Shown here: positions 1 to 5,297 of the stretch, piece after piece
Layout of the letters: each line of letters opens with the position of its first letter
Numbering within the stretch: position 1 is the first letter of the stretch
NCBI GenBank assembly: GCA_035254305.1
Contig: DATFAS010000065.1
Span: 1-5,853 of the forward strand
DNA: 5,853 nucleotides
Source of the DNA: DATFAS01 sp035254305
GTDB lineage: Bacteria; Bacillota; Bacilli; Aneurinibacillales; RAOX-1
Reading direction: 5' to 3'
Made by a program: the position numbers and the translations under genes
Notes under the pieces: model-generated
What the model saw: only the letters and a program-made list of their open reading frames with translations
What the model was told of the DNA's origin: nothing
The model's database searches: none

Positions 1-18
1 AACGAAATCGAAGTTAGT

Positions 19-36
19 TTGTGATAGATATCACCA
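19..36. promoter_or_regulatory. Second, imperfect Rex/Fnr-like operator
   Basis: The sequence TTGTGA-TAGATA-TCACCA matches TTGTGA-N6-TCACAA at all but one arm position. Its centre (27.5) lies 42 bp, about four helical turns, from the centre of the better site at 61-78, so both would face the same side of the helix. In the leftward reading it lies downstream of the proposed promoter, where it would suit a repressor. It could instead be an Fnr activator site for a promoter just beyond the left edge. Weaker than the other site. Confidence 0.35.
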
Positions 37-60
37 ATTTTCTCAAACACTATTACAAAG

Positions 61-78
61 TTGTGAAGTGATTCACAA
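61..78. promoter_or_regulatory. Perfect Rex/Fnr-like palindromic operator
   Basis: TTGTGAA-GTGA-TTCACAA is a perfect 7+7 inverted repeat with a 4-nt spacer, which is the form of the Rex operator (TTGTGAA-N4-TTCACAA). Rex is the NADH/NAD+-sensing repressor of fermentation and cytochrome bd genes in Gram-positive bacteria. The same bases also satisfy TGTGA-N6-TCACA, the Bacillus Fnr/Crp-type box. The palindrome covers the expected start of a leftward transcript whose -10 is at 86-91, a repressor position, which favours Rex. The 9-mer ACAAAGTTG is also directly repeated at 55-63 and 75-83, 20 bp apart. The regulator is inferred; the palindrome is seen directly. Confidence 0.5.
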
Positions 79-85
79 AGTTGCA

Positions 86-113
86 ATGATATATAACGTG
101 AATAAGATGTAAA
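86..113 (-). promoter_or_regulatory. Putative leftward sigma-A promoter for an off-window gene
   Basis: Read on the minus strand, TTTACA (108-113, 5/6 match to the -35) is followed after 16 nt by TATCAT (86-91, 5/6 match to the -10). The expected transcription start falls at about 79-80, at the edge of the palindrome at 61-78. No ribosome binding site or start codon for a leftward gene appears before position 1, so the gene it would serve lies outside the window. No coding region can be supported in 1-130. Confidence 0.45.
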
Positions 114-131
114 TTAATTCGATATTCAACT

Positions 132-176
132 AAAAAAAGCCAGCCCATTGGATTTTCCAATGAAAGCCAGCTTTTA
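132..176 (-). terminator. Intrinsic terminator of the GGDEF-EAL gene
   Basis: On the minus strand the RNA reads AAAAGCUGG, a 2-nt bulge, UU-CAUUGGA, a 3-nt loop, UCCAAUG-GG and CUGGCUUUU followed by more U. The inner 7 bp and the outer 9 bp (with two G-U wobbles) pair well, and the 3' side runs into a U tract (plus-strand A run 132-138). It starts about 30 nt past the stop codon at 205-207. The wobble pairs become A-C mismatches on the plus strand, so it should work mainly leftward. Confidence 0.85.
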
Positions 177-204
177 TCAATCGTCATCTAAGAATTCAGT
201 TTAA

Positions 205-2436
205 CTAGATTTGTTTTTCTTGCAACCAAGGCTTTAGGAAGGTAGCCATATCACTTGGCTTAAGAGGCTTTTCCAAATAATAACCTTGAATTTCGTCACA
301 GCGGTGTTCAACTAAAAATTCGAATTGATCAAGTGTTTCTACCCCTTCAGCCACAACTTCCATCTGTAGGGTATGGGCTAATTGAACGATGGATTTAGGG
401 ATCGCAGCCTTCATTCCTCGTTTAATTTCTTGTGTGAAGGATCGATCTATTTTGAGTGCATCAACAGGTAAATGCTGCAAATATTTCAAGGAGGAATAGC
501 CAGTCCCAAAATCATCAATCGAGATTCTGATTCCTTTTTCCTTAATTTTTTGTAAGGTTTGAGCAGCCATTGTAATATTCTCCATCAGGGCGCTTTCTGT
601 AATTTCAAGCTCCAAACTATATGGATCTAATTGTGTTTCTGTAAGAATAGCCTCAAGCTCTGAGAGCAGATGCTTCGATTGAAGCTGGACGGTTGATAGA
701 TTAACCGAGACGCGTATGTCCTGTACTCCTTGGCTTTGCCATTCCTTAAGTTGCTTACAGGCCTCTTTTAGAACCCAGTTGCCGATAGGAATGATTAATC
801 CTGTTTCCTCTGTAAGTGGGATGAATTGATCTGGTGGGATCCACCCCCGCTTCGGGTGGTACCAACGGATAAGGGCTTCCATTCCTACAATTGACCCTGT
901 TTTTAAACTCATACGAGGTTGATAAACAAGCGTAAATTCCTGCTGGGAGAGGGCTTTTCTTAGTTCGTTCTCAAGAATATATCGTTCCGCCAAATTGGAC
1001 GCATGAAAAAACTCATATGTATTTCCACCGCGTTCCTTTGCTTGGTACATGGCTTGGTCTGCATGCTTCATCATCTCTTCAACATCTTTACCATGCCTTG
1101 GGGCAAGAGCAATTCCAACGCTTGCCGATAAATAAAATTCTTGTTGTTCGATAAGAATAGGAGATTGAATCTCATGGAGAATCCTCTCTGCCTTCTCAAC
1201 CGCTGATTCCTTTGTAGCACGAGGCAGTAGAATGGTGAATTCGTCCCCTCCCATACGTGCAATCAATCCTTGTTCATCTACTAATTGACGTAAACGTTGT
1301 GCAACTTTCTGGAGGATGGTATCTCCATATAGATGACCAAACGTATCATTCACATTCTTAAAGCGGTCTAAATCAATAAATAATACAGCAGCTTCTTGAT
1401 CCTCAGTGAGACTATTTAGCGTATGCTTAAGCTCTTCTTGAAACATTCGTCGATTAGGCAAATCTGTTAAGAAATCATGAAATGCCATATGCCGTATTTC
1501 TGCTTCTACTTGTTTACGGTGACTGATATCTCGAGATATGGTAATCACCCATTTTTTATCGTCGAATGGGATGATACTTAAACTTATTTCCACCGGATGA
1601 ATTTTTCCATCCTTCCCTTTGAGAGCACTTTCGAAGTACAGCTGCCCCTGCTCATTTAACTGCTTATAGACTTCCCCCAATTGGCTGATCCTTGTAGGAT
1701 CAATAATATCTACAGGTCCTAATTCGAGCAATTCCTCACGAGAATACCCTAGTCTTCTACAAGCCACATCATTAACCTGAAAAAACTGTATATTCTCATG
1801 ACTCTTAGGAAGCTCGTGAAGATAAATAGCATCATTAGCATGCTGAAAGACAGCCTTAAATTTCATTTCATTCTCAAGGAGCTGTTGTTCACGATCATCA
1901 TGTTCTAAAACAAGGCCCGTAAGGTACACCCAACGTTGGACGGTAAAGATATCCGTAGCGTCTGTGTTCCTGTCTTTATGCAAGAAGGTAATAAATCCAA
2001 GGGCATTCCCCTTAGAGGAGAATAAAGGAAAAACAGATATGGATAAATAATCTTCAGTTATAATTCCGAAAGGAAGAAAATCTGAGGTCTGAATCCCGTC
2101 TGAATTAATAACGGGTTGATTTTGGAGAATGGAGGTTTCAAATAAACCGTCCTTTAGAATAGGAAAACACATACCAAAATGAAGTTGGCGTTCAGCAGAT
2201 GAAATCGCGCCTAACTTCACCGATTGACCTTTTCTGTCTAATATAAAAAGAGCACATACCGTATTTAAAAGCTCTTTTGAAATAAAATGTGTAATCGCTT
2301 TTATTACATCCGAAAGTTGGGCTCCTGATATTACCATTTCCTTAACAATATACTGGGCTTCACATAATGATCTGTTAATATCAGAATGATAACAGTCTTG
2401 TTTTCCCATTATTTTTTTTAGATTTGTAGAATCCAT
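205..2436 (-). CDS. GAF-PAS-GGDEF-EAL cyclic-di-GMP signalling protein
   Basis: A 743-residue cytoplasmic protein predicted to make and/or break c-di-GMP, the messenger for motility and biofilm switching. Order: GAF-like sensor (about 25-180), PAS (about 190-308), GGDEF (about 315-478), EAL (about 488-738). GGDEF features are complete: DFLTDLPNR at 321-329, metal-binding D355, FKNVND at 359-364, and GGDEF at 396-400. The inhibitory I-site is absent: DEQG (387-390) replaces RxxD. The EAL domain keeps its catalytic and metal ligands: E520 in the EAL motif, N579, E611, DDFGTGYSS (641-649), KID (662-664), EGVE (697-700) and Q717. No transmembrane segment or signal peptide is visible, so the signal is probably sensed inside the cell. 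AAGGGTG (plus 2444-2450) lies 7 nt before the ATG. It is monocistronic, with its own terminator at 132-176. Both activities look possible; which dominates cannot be read from sequence. Confidence 0.97.
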   Translation of the reverse strand: MDSTNLKKIMGKQDCYHSDINRSLCEAQYIVKEMVISGAQLSDVIKAITHFISKELLNTVCALFILDRKGQSVKLGAISSAERQLHFGMCFPILKDGLFETSILQNQPVINSDGIQTSDFLPFGIITEDYLSISVFPLFSSKGNALGFITFLHKDRNTDATDIFTVQRWVYLTGLVLEHDDREQQLLENEMKFKAVFQHANDAIYLHELPKSHENIQFFQVNDVACRRLGYSREELLELGPVDIIDPTRISQLGEVYKQLNEQGQLYFESALKGKDGKIHPVEISLSIIPFDDKKWVITISRDISHRKQVEAEIRHMAFHDFLTDLPNRRMFQEELKHTLNSLTEDQEAAVLFIDLDRFKNVNDTFGHLYGDTILQKVAQRLRQLVDEQGLIARMGGDEFTILLPRATKESAVEKAERILHEIQSPILIEQQEFYLSASVGIALAPRHGKDVEEMMKHADQAMYQAKERGGNTYEFFHASNLAERYILENELRKALSQQEFTLVYQPRMSLKTGSIVGMEALIRWYHPKRGWIPPDQFIPLTEETGLIIPIGNWVLKEACKQLKEWQSQGVQDIRVSVNLSTVQLQSKHLLSELEAILTETQLDPYSLELEITESALMENITMAAQTLQKIKEKGIRISIDDFGTGYSSLKYLQHLPVDALKIDRSFTQEIKRGMKAAIPKSIVQLAHTLQMEVVAEGVETLDQFEFLVEHRCDEIQGYYLEKPLKPSDMATFLKPWLQEKQI

Positions 2437-2478
2437 CCAAGCACACCCTTATGCCAAAATAAACCTTTGTGAATCATC

Positions 2479-2484
2479 ATTATA
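2479..2484 (-). promoter_or_regulatory. Candidate -10 element of the GGDEF-EAL gene
   Basis: A perfect TATAAT on the minus strand, 42 nt before the start codon. At 16-18 nt upstream only weak -35 candidates exist (for example TGAAGA), so the promoter is uncertain or activator-dependent. Just downstream, minus-strand GATTCACAAAG (plus 2465-2475) repeats an 11-mer of the Rex/Fnr-like palindrome region at 70-80, but only one half-site is present here. Confidence 0.35.
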
Positions 2485-2698
2485 ATATATTCAATAGCTT
2501 CTCTTCATTTCCTTTTCGAACAAAGAAAAATTTAAAGATTTTTTTAAAAAATGACAGGGATTTTTTGGTAACCAACTCCCCTCTATGTATGAATAATGTT
2601 TATAGATAATGTAATTTTTTACGCAATATATTTTATGTTAATTGATGTCCAACCATAATGGAGCTTCTACTATAAAAAGGACGGTTTTTCTAGTGCCT
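2485..2698. other. AT-rich intergenic spacer between divergent genes
   Basis: This central part of the gap between the GGDEF-EAL and cold-shock genes carries no ORF with a ribosome binding site. It contains A and T runs (2525-2550), an 11-bp palindrome TTGG-TAA-CCAA at 2565-2575, and a short CCAT-A-ATGG palindrome near 2652-2660. I see no c-di-GMP riboswitch and no other recognisable structured RNA. Confidence 0.5.
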
Positions 2699-2711
2699 AT
2701 TGGTTGCCAAT
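2699..2711. promoter_or_regulatory. ATTGG-TTG-CCAAT palindrome on the csp -35
   Basis: A perfect 5+5 inverted repeat with a 3-nt centre that contains the whole -35 hexamer of the cold-shock gene promoter. B. subtilis CspB is known to bind single-stranded ATTGG and CCAAT (Y-box) elements with high affinity, so this could be an autoregulatory site. It could also be an ordinary repressor operator or chance. The function is inferred; the palindrome is certain. Confidence 0.35.
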
Positions 2712-2732
2712 TCAATTTTTTTAACGTATAAT
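2704..2732 (+). promoter_or_regulatory. Sigma-A promoter of the cold-shock gene
   Basis: TTGCCA (2704-2709, 4/6 match to the -35) and a perfect TATAAT (2727-2732) are separated by the optimal 17 nt. The expected start near 2739-2740 gives a leader of about 145 nt before the ATG at 2884, in keeping with the long leaders typical of cold-shock mRNAs. An AT-rich stretch lies just upstream. Confidence 0.75.
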
Positions 2733-2761
2733 AATCCTCGAATTGAATAAGTTGAGATTAT

Positions 2762-2824
2762 AATTCACATATTATAAAGGGTTATTAAATCAACTTGATT
2801 GATTCTCCTTATAATATGTGAATT
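2762..2824 (+). promoter_or_regulatory. Long hairpin in the csp mRNA leader
   Basis: Arm 2762-2780 pairs with arm 2807-2824 through 18 base pairs, interrupted only by a bulged A at 2778. The loop is 26 nt and contains a weak ATCAA/TTGAT inner pairing. The hairpin lies inside the predicted leader, roughly 20 nt after transcription start and 59 nt before the start codon. The stem is very AU-rich and is followed by UUUUUAUUUA (2823-2832), so it may be a temperature-responsive fold, an mRNA-stabilising element or a weak attenuator. The pairing is seen; the function is inferred from how cold-shock leaders usually behave. Confidence 0.7.
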
Positions 2825-2849
2825 TTTATTTACCAGGTAAATTAAATAG

Positions 2850-2860
2850 CATATTATAAA
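2850..2860 (+). repeat. Second copy of the leader 11-mer, next to the RBS
   Basis: CATATTATAAA here is identical to 2768-2778 inside the 5' arm of the leader hairpin. The 3' arm (TTATAATATG, 2809-2818) can therefore pair either with the 5' arm or with this copy (2850-2859, 10 bp plus a G-U wobble). This copy ends 9 nt before the GGAGG ribosome binding site (2870-2874). The two pairings exclude each other. Confidence 0.5.
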
Positions 2861-2883
2861 AATTATTTTGGAGGTTTTGAGCA

Positions 2884-3081
2884 ATGGAAGGTACAGTAAA
2901 ATGGTTTAATGCAGAAAAAGGATTTGGATTTATCGAAGTAGAAGGCGGAAATGACGTATTCGTTCATTACAGTGCAATTACTGGTGATGGATTTAAGTCT
3001 CTTGAAGAAGGACAACGCGTTCAATTCAACATCGTTGATGGAAACCGCGGACCACAAGCAGAAAACGTAGTAAAATTATAA
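2884..3081 (+). CDS. Cold-shock protein, CspA/CspB family
   Basis: A 65-residue single cold-shock domain (OB fold), the usual length for Bacillus CspB/CspC/CspD. Such proteins bind single-stranded RNA and DNA and act as RNA chaperones and antiterminators, especially at low temperature. Both nucleic-acid-binding motifs are present: RNP1 KGFGFI at residues 12-17 and RNP2 VFVHY at 25-29, plus the surface aromatic W7-F8 and the conserved GNRGPQAENV near the C terminus. The start is set by GGAGG at 2870-2874, 9 nt before the ATG. It is monocistronic, with its own promoter (2704-2732), structured leader and terminator (3138-3180). The paralogue (cspB, cspC or cspD) cannot be told from the sequence alone, so no symbol is given. 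Confidence 0.97.
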   Translation: MEGTVKWFNAEKGFGFIEVEGGNDVFVHYSAITGDGFKSLEEGQRVQFNIVDGNRGPQAENVVKL

Positions 3082-3137
3082 GAAGCTAGGGAACTTATTC
3101 CCTTCTCATATTCGTACTACCGTAATTTGCTGAATTT

Positions 3138-3180
3138 ATCGTTCCTATGGGGGTGTCCCCCAGAGGAACGATTTTTTATT
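3138..3180 (+). terminator. Strong intrinsic terminator of the cold-shock gene
   Basis: AUCGUUCCU pairs with AGGAACGAU; above it one A-G mismatch and a U-A pair lead to a GGGGG/CCCCC stem with a UGU loop. It is followed by TTTTTTATTTT. It begins 57 nt after the stop codon. The U tract reaches the stop codon of the convergent gene at 3181. In the opposite direction only AUAAAUU follows the stem, so it should terminate mainly rightward, though the hairpin may also slow leftward transcription. Confidence 0.92.
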
Positions 3181-3894
3181 TTATTGGAGAGGCTTCTTAG
3201 GAGAGGATGAAGGTTGATCATGATACAGATCAAAGTATAGTTGACCGTTTGATCCCTTCACTCCATAGAATACATCAGTGCTAATCAGCCCTCGTTTAGA
3301 AAGCTCAGCAAGCAACCAATCTCTTAAAAGCTTATTTTTGGTTAAGTTCTTTTCCAAAATGGTCCCTTCAATAATAAGTTCTACAGGAAAAGAATCGGAG
3401 GAGACGGACAGATTTAAATCTTGTCTGGTTATTGGTCGGTAAAGAGGCTTTTTTAGGACAGATAGTGTGCCATTTGCTTCGATTAATGCATATTCTACTT
3501 CGTCAATATTAAAAATATCTCTTCCTCTTAATGCTTGCTTTAAAGAATCCATGGTTAGCTTTAAATGTTTCATGTTGTGTTCAAGTATTTTTCCATCTTG
3601 AATAATCATGGTTGGTTCACCTGAAAGATATTTACGAAATCTCTTCGTCTTAAGATCAAGGTAGCTAAATAGGAATATAATTACAGCATACATAAGAATG
3701 GCTACAAAAAAATCTGATAAATTAATTTTCAAATTAAAAACCATATTCCCTGCTATGGATCCTAAGGTAATGGCACCTACAAATTGATAGGTGGTCATTT
3801 GGGCAATAATTTGTTTTCCAATAAAGTGAATGATAACGGATAGTAAGAAAAATGCAATAAATGCTCGGATTACAATTTCGAATAGGTCTGACAT
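3181..3894 (-). CDS. DUF421 (YetF-like) membrane protein
   Basis: With the start chosen here this is a 237-residue protein. Three hydrophobic segments (about 4-24, 37-54 and 58-80) are followed by a cytosolic mixed domain. Family hallmarks are IGKQIIAQMT (25-34), the GxPTMIIQDGKI stretch (82-93) and DEVEYALIEANGTLSVLKK (121-139). The biochemical function of DUF421 proteins is not settled; relatives in spore formers (YetF, YdfS, 2Duf) are placed in the spore inner membrane and linked to resistance or germination. An in-frame ATG at 3985-3987 would add 31 polar residues, but it lacks a ribosome binding site. The ATG at 3892-3894 has GGGGGAGG (plus 3907-3914) 12 nt upstream, a somewhat long gap. 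It lies 150 nt downstream of the polymerase gene on the same strand with no clear terminator between, so co-transcription is possible. I found no convincing promoter of its own. Confidence 0.9.
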   Translation of the reverse strand: MSDLFEIVIRAFIAFFLLSVIIHFIGKQIIAQMTTYQFVGAITLGSIAGNMVFNLKINLSDFFVAILMYAVIIFLFSYLDLKTKRFRKYLSGEPTMIIQDGKILEHNMKHLKLTMDSLKQALRGRDIFNIDEVEYALIEANGTLSVLKKPLYRPITRQDLNLSVSSDSFPVELIIEGTILEKNLTKNKLLRDWLLAELSKRGLISTDVFYGVKGSNGQLYFDLYHDQPSSSPKKPLQ

Positions 3895-4044
3895 TTTGCC
3901 TGTGGCCCTCCCCCATGACATGCTAACATTTTGGACAATTATTCGTTTATGTAAACAGAGTTTATCTTTTGAATCATAGTGTATCATTAAGGCTTCATGG
4001 TAAAACTGGTTACACCTGTACGGAGATGAAAAGTAGTCAAGAAC

Positions 4045-5139
4045 TTATACATTTCTATCCACTAAAAAAGGATCGATTGTTAATTGTTCATACCATCGCT
4101 GTTCAATATTCGATAATCGAATACCAAAAAGATATAAGGGTTTCTCCAAGAGGTGATCACGAAAGAGCATTCGAAACAATGAGAAGAACTGCAAAGGATC
4201 ATCGGTTGAATGTGGAAGGGTTACGCTTTTGGTTTTAGAGGTTCCTCCCTTTTCGTTCCGATAAACAATGGTTAGTGTTCGAGCTGTTCTTGATTTCATA
4301 CGAAGAGCTGCCACTAATTCCTCGATCATGTTTTGAGCAATTTCTGTTAGAACACTCGGATCGTTCTCGGCAACGCCAAATGTGGTTTCTCTTCCTAATG
4401 AACGGTCACCCTTCTCATGATGGGGATCAAGGTTCGCACTGGCGATTCCTTGTGCCGCTAATTGCAGCCATTCTCCTCTGACCCCTAGCATGATCTTAAT
4501 CGTCATTGGATCGGCCACGGCTAACTTACCAATTGTATCGATTCCTTGTTCTCTTAATCTTTCGGCAGTCTTTTTTCCACAATGAAAAAGCTCCTCGATG
4601 GGTTTGGGGTGAAAATAAGTACAGAATTGCCTGATACCGAAATGAACATAACCGAACGGTTTTTTTATATCTGCGCACATTTTGGCAATGACTTTATTTG
4701 GCCCAACACCGATGCTGCACGGAATACGAATTTTATCCCAGAGTGTTTTTTGTATATAGGTGGCAATATCAGCTGGTTTTGTCCCCTTTTCTACACGTGG
4801 GGAAATGTCAATATAAGCTTCATCAACAGAAGCCACCTCACAATCTCCTATTAGACGTAGGAACGCCATGATTTTGGCAGAAATCGTTTCATAGAGATCA
4901 TGGTCACGTGTGACAAAGATAGCGTCAGGACAGCACTTCATGACATCGTAGTAATTCATGAAATTTTGCACCCCTTTTCGCTTTGCTTCATAGCTAGCAG
5001 CGATAACCATTCCCCTAGTCTTATTAGGTGTACCTGCTACTATTACCGGTTTGCCATAAAGACGGCGATCGGTGCTTTGGTGACAGCTGGCATAGAATGA
5101 ATTCATGTCTGCTAACATAATCAACTTTTTAACTGACAT
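4045..5139 (-). CDS. dinB: Y-family translesion DNA polymerase, DinB/Pol IV type
   Basis: A 364-residue low-fidelity polymerase expected to copy past damaged bases. The palm carries the metal ligands D11 (in ADMNSFYAS, 10-18) and D106-E107 (in SVDEAYID, 104-111). SIGVGPNKVIAKM (142-154) and KKPFG (159-163) are typical of DinB. A helix-hairpin-helix region follows (about 181-207), then the little-finger domain (about 245-345). The steric-gate position is Y16 rather than the Phe of E. coli Pol IV. It is shorter than B. subtilis YqjH/YqjW (about 410 residues), mainly in the tail; QLTIDPF at 352-358 could be a relaxed beta-clamp-binding motif. GGGGGAG (plus 5148-5154) sits 8 nt before the ATG. 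No LexA (SOS) box is recognisable upstream. The assignment to DinB type over UmuC/UvrX rests on the SVDEAYID and fingers sequences; the exact paralogue is unsure. Confidence 0.94.
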   Translation of the reverse strand: MSVKKLIMLADMNSFYASCHQSTDRRLYGKPVIVAGTPNKTRGMVIAASYEAKRKGVQNFMNYYDVMKCCPDAIFVTRDHDLYETISAKIMAFLRLIGDCEVASVDEAYIDISPRVEKGTKPADIATYIQKTLWDKIRIPCSIGVGPNKVIAKMCADIKKPFGYVHFGIRQFCTYFHPKPIEELFHCGKKTAERLREQGIDTIGKLAVADPMTIKIMLGVRGEWLQLAAQGIASANLDPHHEKGDRSLGRETTFGVAENDPSVLTEIAQNMIEELVAALRMKSRTARTLTIVYRNEKGGTSKTKSVTLPHSTDDPLQFFSLFRMLFRDHLLEKPLYLFGIRLSNIEQRWYEQLTIDPFLVDRNV

Positions 5140-5167
5140 CGATTTTTCTCCCCCGAATCTACTATAT

Positions 5168-5181
5168 CTATGATAACATAG
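5168..5181. promoter_or_regulatory. Palindrome upstream of the polymerase gene
   Basis: CTATG-ATAA-CATAG is a perfect 5+5 inverted repeat in the 158-bp gap between the divergent polymerase and SEDS genes, 29 nt before the polymerase start codon. On the minus strand it overlaps -10-like hexamers (TATGTT, TATCAT), so it could be an operator over that promoter. No good -35 accompanies it. It does not match the Bacillus LexA consensus CGAAC-N4-GTTCG. Confidence 0.3.
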
Positions 5182-5253
5182 TCTACGGTTCCATTACTTA
5201 GGTTGGAAATTGTTTGTATCTCAAAATCTTTGATCCTATTTAAAAGTTAGATA

Positions 5254-5262
5254 TGGTATGAT
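5254..5262 (+). promoter_or_regulatory. Extended -10 promoter of the SEDS gene
   Basis: TGG-TATGAT is an extended -10 (TGn plus a 5/6 hexamer). It lies 35 nt before the start codon, so transcription would begin near 5269. The TTGATC at 5230-5235 is 21 nt away, too far to be a normal -35, but an extended -10 can work without one. Confidence 0.5.
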
Positions 5263-5297
5263 TCATACATTAGTAAGAGAAGGAGTTTTCGTGTGTG

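Noticed and set aside
1071..1262. Minus-strand ORF of 63 codons within the GGDEF-EAL gene
   Set aside because: It is an out-of-frame shadow inside the GGDEF coding region.
2762..2832. Leader hairpin as a plain intrinsic terminator
   Set aside because: The stem is nearly all A-U, the loop is long, and it sits between a good promoter and the csp start codon; an attenuator role is possible but not supported over a leader structure.
2437..2883. c-di-GMP riboswitch near the GGDEF-EAL gene
   Set aside because: I looked for GEMM-type conserved loops on both strands and found none.
2863..3057. Minus-strand ORF of 64 codons opposite the cold-shock gene
   Set aside because: It is the antisense shadow of a clear csp gene, with no ribosome binding site and no family features.
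3089..3104. Small AGGGAA-CTTA-TTCCCT hairpin after the csp stop codon
   Set aside because: It is short and lacks a U tract; the strong terminator at 3138-3180 explains termination.
3895..3987. Longer N terminus for the DUF421 protein (start at 3987)
   Set aside because: No ribosome binding site precedes that ATG, the added residues are polar and unlike family N termini, and the ATG at 3892-3894 follows a GGGGGAGG.
3969..4238. Plus-strand ORF of 89 codons spanning the gap and the polymerase 3' end
   Set aside because: Most of it is antisense to the polymerase; there is no ribosome binding site before its ATG and no domain.
4582..4854. Plus-strand ORFs inside the polymerase gene (also 4275-4481 and 4900-5100)
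   Set aside because: All lie opposite a well-conserved Y-family polymerase, lack ribosome binding sites and have no recognisable protein features.
5140..5297. LexA/SOS box upstream of the polymerase
   Set aside because: The nearest GAAC/GTT arrangement on the minus strand does not fit CGAAC-N4-GTTCG.
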